From assembly GCF_014648075.1 (NCBI RefSeq), contig NZ_BMQK01000008.1:222507-286506 (forward strand): DNA of 64,000 nt. Reading direction: 5' to 3'. Source of the stretch: Streptomyces ruber. GTDB taxonomy: Bacteria; Actinomycetota; Actinomycetes; Streptomycetales; Streptomycetaceae. This document shows, in pieces, positions 41,305-49,040 of this stretch (the first letter of the stretch is position 1; each line of letters begins with the position of its first letter). Under the pieces are notes generated by a model that worked only from the letters and a program-made list of their open reading frames with translations, was not told the DNA's origin and made no database searches. Both the position numbers and the translations under genes were made by a program.

Positions 41305-42693
41305 ATGTCCCCCGAACTCGTCTCGATCCTCGTCCTCGTCGTGGTGTTCACCCTCGCCACCACGCGCTCCGTCAACATGGGCGCCCTCGCCTTCGCCGCC
41401 GCCTTCGGCGTGGGCGGGCTCGTCGCCGGCATGGACGCGGACGGCGTCTTCGCCGGCTTCCCCGGCGATCTGTTCGTCGTCCTCGTCGGTGTCACGTACC
41501 TCTTCGCCATCGCCCGCGCCAACGGCACCACCGACTGGCTGGTGCACGCCGCGCTCCGGCTCGTGCGCGGGCGGGTGGCGCTCATCCCCTGGGTGATGTT
41601 CGCCCTGACCGGCGTCCTCACCGCGATCGGCGCCGTCAGTCCGGCCGCCGTGGCGATCGTCGCGCCCGTCGCGCTGAGCTTCGCCGCACGGTACGGGATC
41701 AGCCCGCTGCTCATGGGCGCGATGGTGGTGCACGGGGCGCAGGCCGGCGGCTTCTCACCGATCAGCATCTACGGGTCGATCGTCAACGGCATCGTCGAGC
41801 GCGAGCGGCTCCCCGGCAGCGAGATCACGCTCTTCCTGGCCTCCCTCCTGGCCAACCTCGTCATCGCGGGTGTCGTGTTCGTCGTCTGCGGCGGGCTGGG
41901 GCTGTGGGGGCGGGAGCCGGTTCCGGCCTCCGCCGATCAAGGCGGTGGAACCCCGGCGCCCGCCCGCCGTACGGGTACGGACAGCGGGCGCCCCACGGGC
42001 GACGGCACCGGCGGCACCCGTACCGCCACCATCGCGCCCGCCTCCCAGGACGGCACCGAGGACGGCATCGCGGACGAGGACGGCCGCGGGCCCCGCCTCA
42101 CCCCCGCCCGCACGGCCACCCTCCTCGCCCTGGCCGCCCTCGTCGTCGCCGTACTCGGCTTCGACCTCGACGCGGGCCTCGCCTCGATCACCCTCGCCGT
42201 GGTGCTGAGCACCGTCTGGCCGGCGGACAGCCGGGCCGCGGTCGGGCAGATCGCCTGGCCCACGGTGCTGCTCATCTGCGGCGTCCTCACCTATGTCGGC
42301 GTCCTGGCGGAGATGGGCACCATCACCTGGGCCGGCGAGGGCGTCGGCGGCATCGGCGTCCCGCTGCTGGCCGCGGTGCTGCTCTGCTACATCGGCGCGC
42401 TCGTCTCGGCGTTCGCGTCGTCCGTGGGCATCATGGGCGCGCTGATCCCGCTGGCGGTGCCGTTCCTGGCGCAGGGGGAAATCGGCGCGATCGGCATGGT
42501 GTCGGCGCTCGCGGTGTCGGCGACCGTCGTGGATGTGAGCCCGTTCTCGACGAACGGCGCGCTGGTGCTCGCCGCCGCACCGGACGTCGACCGGGAACGT
42601 TTCTTCCGGCAGCTGATGGTGTACGGGGGAATCGTGGTGGCGGTGGTACCCGCGATGGTGTGGCTGGTGCTGGTGGTGCCCGGGTGGGGATGA
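41305..42693 (+). CDS. matC: MatC-type malonate/dicarboxylate transporter
   Basis: 462 residues, ATG 41305 with GGGAG ahead. About twelve membrane helices in two halves separated by a long hydrophilic Gly/Thr/Asp-rich loop (residues about 210-270). MatC N-terminal domain marks are NMGALAFAAAFGVGGLVAGMD and GFPGDLFVVLVGVTYLFAIA. The re-entrant motifs AVSPAAVAIVAPVALSFA in the first half and ASSVGIMGALIPLAVPFLA in the second resemble the ion-transporter superfamily. It takes up malonate or methylmalonate in a proton- or sodium-coupled manner. It precedes matB, which activates the imported acid. The stop lies inside a 13-bp tandem repeat. Confidence 0.85.
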   Translation: MSPELVSILVLVVVFTLATTRSVNMGALAFAAAFGVGGLVAGMDADGVFAGFPGDLFVVLVGVTYLFAIARANGTTDWLVHAALRLVRGRVALIPWVMFALTGVLTAIGAVSPAAVAIVAPVALSFAARYGISPLLMGAMVVHGAQAGGFSPISIYGSIVNGIVERERLPGSEITLFLASLLANLVIAGVVFVVCGGLGLWGREPVPASADQGGGTPAPARRTGTDSGRPTGDGTGGTRTATIAPASQDGTEDGIADEDGRGPRLTPARTATLLALAALVVAVLGFDLDAGLASITLAVVLSTVWPADSRAAVGQIAWPTVLLICGVLTYVGVLAEMGTITWAGEGVGGIGVPLLAAVLLCYIGALVSAFASSVGIMGALIPLAVPFLAQGEIGAIGMVSALAVSATVVDVSPFSTNGALVLAAAPDVDRERFFRQLMVYGGIVVAVVPAMVWLVLVVPGWG

Positions 42694-42743
42694 CCGGCAT
42701 GGACGACCGGCATGGACGACCGGCATGGACGACCGGCATGGAC
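42692..42743 (+). repeat. Four tandem copies of a 13-bp unit between matC and matB
   Basis: gaccggcatggac is repeated four times without interruption (42692, 42705, 42718, 42731), starting in the matC stop codon and ending 27 bases before the matB start codon. Each unit contains an ATG. Copy-number change would alter the matC-matB spacing. Confidence 0.9.
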
Positions 42744-42770
42744 GACCTGACGAGTGAAGGAGTACGACGC

Positions 42771-44279
42771 GTGTCCCCTCTCTTTCCGGCCCTGGCCGAC
42801 ATCTCCCCGACCGCGGCCGACCGCCCCGCCCTGCGGTTCGGCGAGCGCTCCCTGACCTACGCGGAACTCGCCGCCGCGGCCGGCGCGACGGCCGGGCGGC
42901 TGCGGGGCGCGGACCGCGTGGCCGTGTGGGCGACCCCCACCCTGGAGACCGCGGTCGGCGTCGTCGCCGCGCTGCTCGCCGGGGTGCCCGCCGTCCCGCT
43001 CAACCCGAAGTCGGGCGACAGCGAGCTGGGGCACATCGTCAAGGACAGCGCGCCGCAGCTGGTCCTCACCTCACCGGAGGCCGAGCTCCCCTCCGCCCTC
43101 GCCCAGTTGGAGCGCGTCGACGTCGACGTCCAGGCGTCACCGCGCGAGACGCCGCTTCCCACCGGCCCGACCGCCGACCACCCCGCCCTCGTCGTCTACA
43201 CCTCCGGCACCACCGGCCCGCCCAAGGGCGCCGTCATCCCCCGCCGGGCGATCGCCGCCACCCTGGACGCGCTGGCCGACGCCTGGCAGTGGACCGGCGA
43301 CGACGTGCTCGTGCACGCTCTCCCCCTCTTCCACGTGCACGGGCTGATCCTGGGCGTCCTCGGGCCCCTGCGGCGCGGCGGGTCGGTGCGCCACCTCGGC
43401 CGGTTCGACACGGCGGGGGTCGCCCGCGAGCTGGACTCCGGCGCGACCATGCTGTTCGGCGTGCCGACGATGTACCACCGGCTCGCCGAGGCCCTGCCCG
43501 GCGACCCCGCGCTGGCCGCCGCGCTCGGCCGGGCGCGGCTGCTCGTCTCCGGTTCGGCGGCGCTGCCGGTGCACGACCACGAGCGGATCGCGGCGGCCAC
43601 CGGACGGCGCGTCATCGAGCGGTACGGGATGACGGAGACGCTGATGAACACGAGCGTGCGCGCGGACGGCGAACCGCGCGCCGGAACCGTCGGCGTCCCG
43701 CTGCCCGGCGTCGAACTGCGGCTGGTGGAGGAGGACGGCACGCCCGTCGCGGCGTACGACGGGGAGACCGTCGGCGAGATCCAGGTACGCGGGCCGAACC
43801 TGTTCACCGAGTACCTGAACCGGCCGGACGCGACCGCCGCCGCGTTCGCTCCGGACGGCTGGTTCCGCACCGGCGACATGGCGGTCCGGGACCCCGACGG
43901 GTACGTGCGGATCGTCGGCCGCAAGGCCACCGACCTGATCAAGAGCGGTGGTTACAAGATCGGTGCGGGGGAGATCGAGAACGCGCTCCTCGAGCACCCC
44001 GCCGTCCGCGAGGCCGCCGTCACGGGCGAGCCGGACGACGACCTGGGCGAGCGGATCGTGGCGTGGGTGGTACCTGCGGACGCTCTCCACGACGACCTCG
44101 CCGCCGAACTCACCCGCCACGTCGCCGACCGCCTCGCCCCGCACAAGCGCCCCCGCACCGTGCGCTTCCTCGGTTCGCTCCCCCGCAACGACATGGGCAA
44201 GATCATGAAGCGGGCCCTGAAGGACGCTCAGAAGGACGTCCGGAAGGACGCCCTTGAGAACGTCTCCGGCCATGGCTGA
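42771..44279 (+). CDS. matB: Malonyl-/methylmalonyl-CoA synthetase
   Basis: 502 residues from GTG 42771 (GAAGGAG ahead). ANL-superfamily acyl-CoA synthetase, very close to what I recall of S. coelicolor MatB, which makes malonyl-CoA and methylmalonyl-CoA from the free acid, ATP and CoA. Motifs: AMP-binding loop VYTSGTTGPPKGAVIPRRA, LPLFHVHGLILGVLGPLRRGG, VSGSAALPVHDHERIAA, ERYGMTETLMNTS, GWFRTGDMAVRDPDGYVRI and GRKATDLIKSGGYKIGAGEIE, and the C-terminal catalytic lysine in NDMGKIMKR. The last 20 residues are a Lys/Asp repeat (KDAQKDVRKDALE). It supplies extender units for polyketide and fatty acid synthesis. It overlaps the next gene by eight bases. Confidence 0.92.
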   Translation: MSPLFPALADISPTAADRPALRFGERSLTYAELAAAAGATAGRLRGADRVAVWATPTLETAVGVVAALLAGVPAVPLNPKSGDSELGHIVKDSAPQLVLTSPEAELPSALAQLERVDVDVQASPRETPLPTGPTADHPALVVYTSGTTGPPKGAVIPRRAIAATLDALADAWQWTGDDVLVHALPLFHVHGLILGVLGPLRRGGSVRHLGRFDTAGVARELDSGATMLFGVPTMYHRLAEALPGDPALAAALGRARLLVSGSAALPVHDHERIAAATGRRVIERYGMTETLMNTSVRADGEPRAGTVGVPLPGVELRLVEEDGTPVAAYDGETVGEIQVRGPNLFTEYLNRPDATAAAFAPDGWFRTGDMAVRDPDGYVRIVGRKATDLIKSGGYKIGAGEIENALLEHPAVREAAVTGEPDDDLGERIVAWVVPADALHDDLAAELTRHVADRLAPHKRPRTVRFLGSLPRNDMGKIMKRALKDAQKDVRKDALENVSGHG

Positions 44280-45624
44280 GCGCCTGTCCGCCCGCGCGGT
44301 CATCGCCCTGGTCACGGACGACTTCGCTCCGCTCCCCGCACCCGCCGCCGGACCGCACGGCCTCGGCCCCGACGGCCCCCTCGGCTGGGAGGGGTACGAC
44401 GACGCCCGCGCCCGCGCCGCCGCGCGCACCGGCGAGGAGGAGTCCGTCGTCTGCGGGCGGGCGGTGATCGGCGGAACGGCGGCGGTGGTGCTCGCCTTCG
44501 AGTTCGGCTTCCTGGGCGGGTCGCTCGGGGAGCGGACCGGGGACCGGCTGGAGGCGGCGTACACGTACGCGCGGGAGCACCGGCTGCCGGTCGTCCCGCT
44601 CGTCGCGACGGGCGGCAGCCGGATGCAGGAGGGCATGCGCGCGCTCGTCCAGCTCCAGCGCGTCGCCCGGCAGTCGGCGCTGACCCGGGCGGCGGGGCTG
44701 CCGCAGATCGCCGTCCTGCGCGATCCGACCACCGGCGGCGGCTGGGCCACGCTGGGCGCGGGCGCCGACGTGGTGCTGGCGCTGCCCGGCGCCCAGGTGG
44801 GCTTCGCGGGCTCCCGGGTCCGCCCGCCGGACGCGGACCCGGCGGCGTACACGGCACAGGCGCAGGTCGCGGCGGGCGCGGCGGACGCGCTCGTACGCCC
44901 CGAGGAGTTGCGGGAGACGCTGGCCCGGTGGCTGTCGCTGCTCACCTGGCGGTCACCGGAGCCCGCGCCGCCGCCCCACGCCCTCGGTGCCGGCGCCGGA
45001 CTCCCGGCCACCGGCTGGGAGGCCGTGACCCGCGCCCGTTCCCCCGAGCGCCCCCGCGCCGAGGCCTACCTGGACGCCTACTTCACCCGGCGCGCGGCCA
45101 TCAGCGGCGACCGCTGCGGCGGCACCGACCCCGGCATGCTGTGCGGCTTCGGCGAGCACGGGGGCCGGACCGTCGCCTACGCCGCCCAGAACGGGACCGC
45201 GATCCGGCCCGCCGGGTACCGTACGGCCACCCGGCTGGTCCGCCTCGCGGGACGGCTGGGCTTTCCCGTGCTGACCCTGGTGGACACCCCGGGCGCCGCC
45301 AACGACGCGGAGGCGGAGCGGCAGGGCGCGGGCGGTGCGATCGCGGACCTGTTCCGGGCGGTGGCCACCGCCCGGACGCCGGTCACCACACTGGTGATCG
45401 GCGAGGGCGGCTCGGGCGGAGCGCTCGCCCTGGCGGCGCCCGGCAACACCTGGGCCACCCCGGACAGTTACTTCTCGGTGATCGCGCCCGAACTCGCCGC
45501 CGCCATCCTCAAGCGCCCGGAGCACCAGGTGCGCGCGACGGCCGGCCAACTGCGTTTGCGGCCACAGGACTTGGTGGAACTGGGGATGGTACGGGGCGTC
45601 GTGGGGGCCGCGCACTCCGGCTGA
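44272..45624 (+). CDS. Acyl-CoA carboxylase carboxyltransferase (fused beta/alpha halves)
   Basis: 450 residues from ATG 44272. The N-terminal half resembles the AccD (beta) carboxyltransferase (GRAVIGGTAAVVLAFEFGFLGG, then VATGGSRMQEGMRALVQLQR) but lacks the four-cysteine zinc ribbon. The C-terminal half resembles AccA (alpha): GYRTATRLVRLAGRLGFPVL, LVDTPGAANDAEAERQGAGG, VIGEGGSGGALALA and YFSVIAPELAAAILKRPE. A carboxyltransferase working with a biotin carrier encoded elsewhere is expected, interconverting acetyl-CoA/malonyl-CoA or propionyl-CoA/methylmalonyl-CoA. It occupies the place where rhizobial mat clusters have the decarboxylase MatA. Confidence 0.8.
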   Translation: MAERLSARAVIALVTDDFAPLPAPAAGPHGLGPDGPLGWEGYDDARARAAARTGEEESVVCGRAVIGGTAAVVLAFEFGFLGGSLGERTGDRLEAAYTYAREHRLPVVPLVATGGSRMQEGMRALVQLQRVARQSALTRAAGLPQIAVLRDPTTGGGWATLGAGADVVLALPGAQVGFAGSRVRPPDADPAAYTAQAQVAAGAADALVRPEELRETLARWLSLLTWRSPEPAPPPHALGAGAGLPATGWEAVTRARSPERPRAEAYLDAYFTRRAAISGDRCGGTDPGMLCGFGEHGGRTVAYAAQNGTAIRPAGYRTATRLVRLAGRLGFPVLTLVDTPGAANDAEAERQGAGGAIADLFRAVATARTPVTTLVIGEGGSGGALALAAPGNTWATPDSYFSVIAPELAAAILKRPEHQVRATAGQLRLRPQDLVELGMVRGVVGAAHSG

Positions 45625-45767
45625 GATCCGGCCGACGGGCGACCGCGGGACAGTATGTGTACGAACCATGTAGGGCCGTGCCCGCGGCCTGTCGGTAAAG
45701 CCGATGCCTCTGTACCGTGCGTGACACTAGGGTGGTCGAGAGTCACGAAGAACGAAACGGGGGCACA

Positions 45768-46121
45768 GTGGAAGGTCTTGTCGAGTTCACCACCGCCGAC
45801 GGTGCCGTGATCACCGTCGAGGCCGCCGGCGACGAGAGCGGCTCACGGCTCGTCTCCCGCGGAGCCGACGGGGCGGTGCAGGCCACCCGCACCTTCGAGG
45901 GGGCGCTGGACGGCGTGCGGTCCGCCGCCTCCTCGGCGCTGCGGGTCTTCCGCGACGGGTCGCTGCGACCCGACGCAGTGGAGATCGAGTTCGGGGTGAG
46001 GCTCACCGCGGAGGCGGGTGCCCTGATCGCGAAGAGCGCGGTCGAGGGGCACCTGCTGGTCAAGCTCTCCTGGTCGCCCGGGCGGTCCGCCGACTCCCCG
46101 GAGACCCCCGCGGGCTCATGA
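45768..46121 (+). CDS. Trypsin-co-occurring domain protein (CU044_2847-like)
   Basis: 117 residues from GTG 45768. A small all-beta then alpha domain: VEFTTADGAVITVEAAGDES, an SRGADGAVQATRTFEGALDGVRSAASSAL helix, and the closing VEIEFGVRLTAEAGALIAKSAVEGHLLVKLSW, which is the conserved signature of the trypsin-co-occurring domain 1 family. It overlaps the start of the trypsin-VMAP gene (ATGA) and is therefore coupled to it. In the family it always accompanies a trypsin-like peptidase and may be a regulator, substrate or signal adaptor; its exact role is not known. The upstream gap 45625-45767 should hold the promoter of the four-gene set. Confidence 0.85.
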   Translation: MEGLVEFTTADGAVITVEAAGDESGSRLVSRGADGAVQATRTFEGALDGVRSAASSALRVFRDGSLRPDAVEIEFGVRLTAEAGALIAKSAVEGHLLVKLSWSPGRSADSPETPAGS

Positions 46122-47983
46122 GGACCGCGGCCTGGCACGCCAGGATCGTTTGCGGCCGCGACATCGGCGCCGGCTTCCTGGTGACCGAACGACACGTCCT
46201 CACCTGCGCCCATGTCGTCGCGGGCGCCGACAGGGAGAAGGTGAGCGTCTCCTTCGCGCACGCGCACGCCCATGCGCACACGCAGGAGCCCGCGCGCCGG
46301 CACGCGTACGAGCGTGAGCACGAGCACGAGCACGAGTACGAGCACGCACGACCGGCCGGGACCCCCGCCGCGATCCCCGCCCGGGTGATCGCCCACGGCG
46401 GCTGGAACGGCCACGACGCCGACCCGGGCGACCTCGCCGTCCTGGAGCTCGACCGCCCCGTCCCGTACCGGCCGGCCCGGTTCGCCGACCCGGCGGACGC
46501 CTACGGGGACCCGCCGCGCCGCCTGGTGACGTACGGCTTCCCCAAGCACTACGACGAGGGCACCCTCGCCGAGTACCGGGCGACCACGGACCAGCTCATC
46601 GCCGGCGAGTGGGTGCAGCTGGAGGCGTGGGCGCCGTACGGGCAGTCGCTCGTGCCCGGGTTCAGCGGCGCGGCGGTCACGCTCGCGGACAGCGGCCGGG
46701 TCGTCGGCATGGTGTCGTCGGCGGCGCGCGACCCCGGTGTCCGCAACGGGCGCATGCTGCCCGCGCACGTGATGGCCCGCTACTGGCCGCCGCTCGGCGA
46801 CCTCGTCCCGACACCGGGCTACGACGAGCAGCAGAAGAGACGGCTGCGGCTGCTGGTCGAGGAGACCGCCCGGTCCGGCCCGCCGGACTGCGATCCCGGC
46901 CGGCTCTACCAGGAGGCCGTCGGCCTGCTCGGGCCCCTGCCGCCGCCGCACGGCTTCGTCTCCCTGTGGGACGCGGCCTGGTACCTGCTGTCGGAGGTGC
47001 GCGACGAGGAGGCGGTCGCCCGCTTCGCCGCCCGGCTCGCCGAGTACGCCGACGCCCCGACCCGGGCCGCGCTGCGGTCCTGGCCTCGCCCGCCCGCCCC
47101 GCACGGCGACCGGCGCGACACGGCCCCGGGAACGGGGGAGGCGTCCTTACGCGCCCCCGGCGCCCGCCCCTGGTCCCCCATCCTCGTCGAGCTGACGCCG
47201 AGCGGCTGCGGCACGGACGGGTCGGGCCGGGAGATGGTCCTGGCCGAGGTGTCCGCGTACATCGGCCGGCACCGCCGCGTGGTCGGCTCGCGCCGGCTGC
47301 CCGCCGACCGGGTCCGCCCGTACGTGCTGGAACGCATCGACGAGGCCTACCACGAGCTGGAGCCCCGCGCGCGGGAGCTGATCGCCTTCGTCCTGCCGCG
47401 CCGCTGGCTCAACCTGGACGTGGCGCACTGGCAGCGCAGCGCCGACGACGACAGCCCGCTCGGCGCCTTCGCCCCGCTCGTCGTCATGGACCTGGAGCGG
47501 CGCCGCAGCGGCGGACTCCAGCACAAGCTCCAGCAGAAGTGGCAGCACCTCGACGGCCGGCCCTCGGCCCGGCTGCACCGCATCGGCTGTGCCGGGACCG
47601 GCCAGGACCCGAAGAAGCTGACCGTCGGCCTGCGCCGCGCCGCCGACATGGTGGGCTTCGGTTTCCCGCCGCGCGCCGACGGCACCCGGCGGCTGTTCGG
47701 GGCGGGTCTGAACGCGCCCGTGCCGGTGATGCTGTGGCCGCGTTCCGGCTGCCGGGGACCGTCGCACGAGGACTGCCGGGGCAGCGCGTTCCTGGACCGC
47801 CTCGCCGAGCACCTGGCGGACCTCCCGCCGTCCGAACTCCCCGCGTACGTGCACGAGCTGCGGGAGACGGCCTACGCCTCGGAGTCCGCCGAGCCGCACT
47901 GGGCGGACGACCTGGCGCTGCTCTGGGAGGACCCCAGATGCCTGCCCGATCCCGTCGGCTACCAGCATTCGCCGGTCGGCTGA
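46118..47983 (+). CDS. Trypsin-like peptidase fused to VMAP C-terminal domain
   Basis: 621 residues, no signal peptide, so cytoplasmic. Residues 1-215 are a chymotrypsin-fold serine protease with the triad visible as His32 (LTCAHVVAG), Asp105 (GDLAVLELD) and Ser183 (GFSGAAV). An insertion after the His strand is made of AHAHAHAH and EHEHEHEYEH runs. Residues about 230-325 are helical (VMAP middle region). Residues 340-615 match the VMAP-C domain: PILVELTPSG, VLPRRWLNLDVAHWQ, LGAFAPLVVMDLERR, LWPRSGCRGPSHEDC and LLWEDPRCLPDP. VMAP proteins are the adaptor of vWA-MoxR-VMAP ternary systems, where the N-terminal domain is the effector; here that effector is a protease. The MoxR gene follows 40 bases later. 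Confidence 0.87.
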   Translation: MRTAAWHARIVCGRDIGAGFLVTERHVLTCAHVVAGADREKVSVSFAHAHAHAHTQEPARRHAYEREHEHEHEYEHARPAGTPAAIPARVIAHGGWNGHDADPGDLAVLELDRPVPYRPARFADPADAYGDPPRRLVTYGFPKHYDEGTLAEYRATTDQLIAGEWVQLEAWAPYGQSLVPGFSGAAVTLADSGRVVGMVSSAARDPGVRNGRMLPAHVMARYWPPLGDLVPTPGYDEQQKRRLRLLVEETARSGPPDCDPGRLYQEAVGLLGPLPPPHGFVSLWDAAWYLLSEVRDEEAVARFAARLAEYADAPTRAALRSWPRPPAPHGDRRDTAPGTGEASLRAPGARPWSPILVELTPSGCGTDGSGREMVLAEVSAYIGRHRRVVGSRRLPADRVRPYVLERIDEAYHELEPRARELIAFVLPRRWLNLDVAHWQRSADDDSPLGAFAPLVVMDLERRRSGGLQHKLQQKWQHLDGRPSARLHRIGCAGTGQDPKKLTVGLRRAADMVGFGFPPRADGTRRLFGAGLNAPVPVMLWPRSGCRGPSHEDCRGSAFLDRLAEHLADLPPSELPAYVHELRETAYASESAEPHWADDLALLWEDPRCLPDPVGYQHSPVG

Positions 47984-48023
47984 CCGGCGACCTGAGTTCC
48001 GAGCCCCACGAGGAGCGACCCCC

Positions 48024-49040
48024 ATGTCCCTGTGGCCCGTCTACACGGGTACGAGCGCCCCCCACGACGGCATCGAGAAGCTGCCCGCCCCGCCCCCGTG
48101 GCGGGCCTTCGACGGCGGCCCGCGGCTGCCCACCCCCGCCGATCACCAGGACGCCTCGGCCACCTCCGCCGACCGGCTGCACCGCGCCCGCACCTACCGC
48201 CCCACCGACCGGGCGGTGCAACTCGTCAACGCCGCCCTGTACCTGCGCCGGCCGCTGCTGGTGACGGGGCCGCCCGGCAGCGGCAAGTCGAGCCTCGCGT
48301 ACGCCGTGGCACGGGAGCTGCGGCTCGGCCCGGTGCTGCGCTGGAACATCGCCAGCCGTACGACGCTGCGCGACGGCCTCTACCAGTACGACCCGCTGTC
48401 CCGGCTGTACGCGGCGGGGCGCGCCGCCGCGGCCGACGTGCCCCCGGACGGCGAGCTGGAGGACCATCTCCGGCTCGGCCCGCTGGGCACGGCCCTGCTG
48501 CCGTACGGCCGGCCGCGCGCCCTGCTCATCGACGAGATCGACAAGAGCGACCTGGACCTGCCGAACGACCTGCTGAACGTCCTGGAGGAGGGCCAGTACG
48601 AGATCCCGGAGCTGGTGCGCGCCGCCCGCCACACCCCCACGGCCGAGGTGATGGTCGACGGCACCGACGACCGGGTGACGGTGGCGCGGGGCCGGGTGCG
48701 CTGTCTGGCGTTCCCGTTCGTGGTGCTGACGAGCAACGGCGAGCGCGAGTTCCCGCCCGCGTTCCTGCGGCGGTGCGTCCGTCTCGAACTGCACCAGCCG
48801 CGGGACGCGCACCTGGAGCAGATCGTGCGGGCGCACCTCGGGGAGCCGGACGCCTACGCCCGCGACCTGATCGCCCGCTTCCTGTCCCGGGGGACGGACG
48901 GCGAGCTGGCGACGGACCAGCTGCTCAACGCCATCTACCTGACCGGCACCGCCGGCCTCGACGCGGTCTCCCGGGACGAGCTGGCGGAGCAGCTCATGCC
49001 GTACCTGAGCCGGTCGGGCGACGAGGCGGACACGTTCTGA
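48024..49040 (+). CDS. MoxR-type AAA+ ATPase of the VMAP system
   Basis: 338 residues, ATG 48024 after GAGGAGCG. AAA+ ATPase of the MoxR/helix-2-insert clade. Walker A is TGPPGSGKSSLAYAVA (Gly82-Ser90), Walker B is ALLIDEIDKSDLDLPNDLLN (Asp170-Glu171), sensor 1 is FVVLTSNGEREFPPAFLRRC with the arginine finger region. It probably assembles as a hexamer that remodels the vWA protein or the VMAP complex in an ATP-dependent way. The stop and the start of the vWA gene share one base (TGATG). In the ternary-system model, MoxR sets the threshold for effector activation. Confidence 0.9.
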   Translation: MSLWPVYTGTSAPHDGIEKLPAPPPWRAFDGGPRLPTPADHQDASATSADRLHRARTYRPTDRAVQLVNAALYLRRPLLVTGPPGSGKSSLAYAVARELRLGPVLRWNIASRTTLRDGLYQYDPLSRLYAAGRAAAADVPPDGELEDHLRLGPLGTALLPYGRPRALLIDEIDKSDLDLPNDLLNVLEEGQYEIPELVRAARHTPTAEVMVDGTDDRVTVARGRVRCLAFPFVVLTSNGEREFPPAFLRRCVRLELHQPRDAHLEQIVRAHLGEPDAYARDLIARFLSRGTDGELATDQLLNAIYLTGTAGLDAVSRDELAEQLMPYLSRSGDEADTF

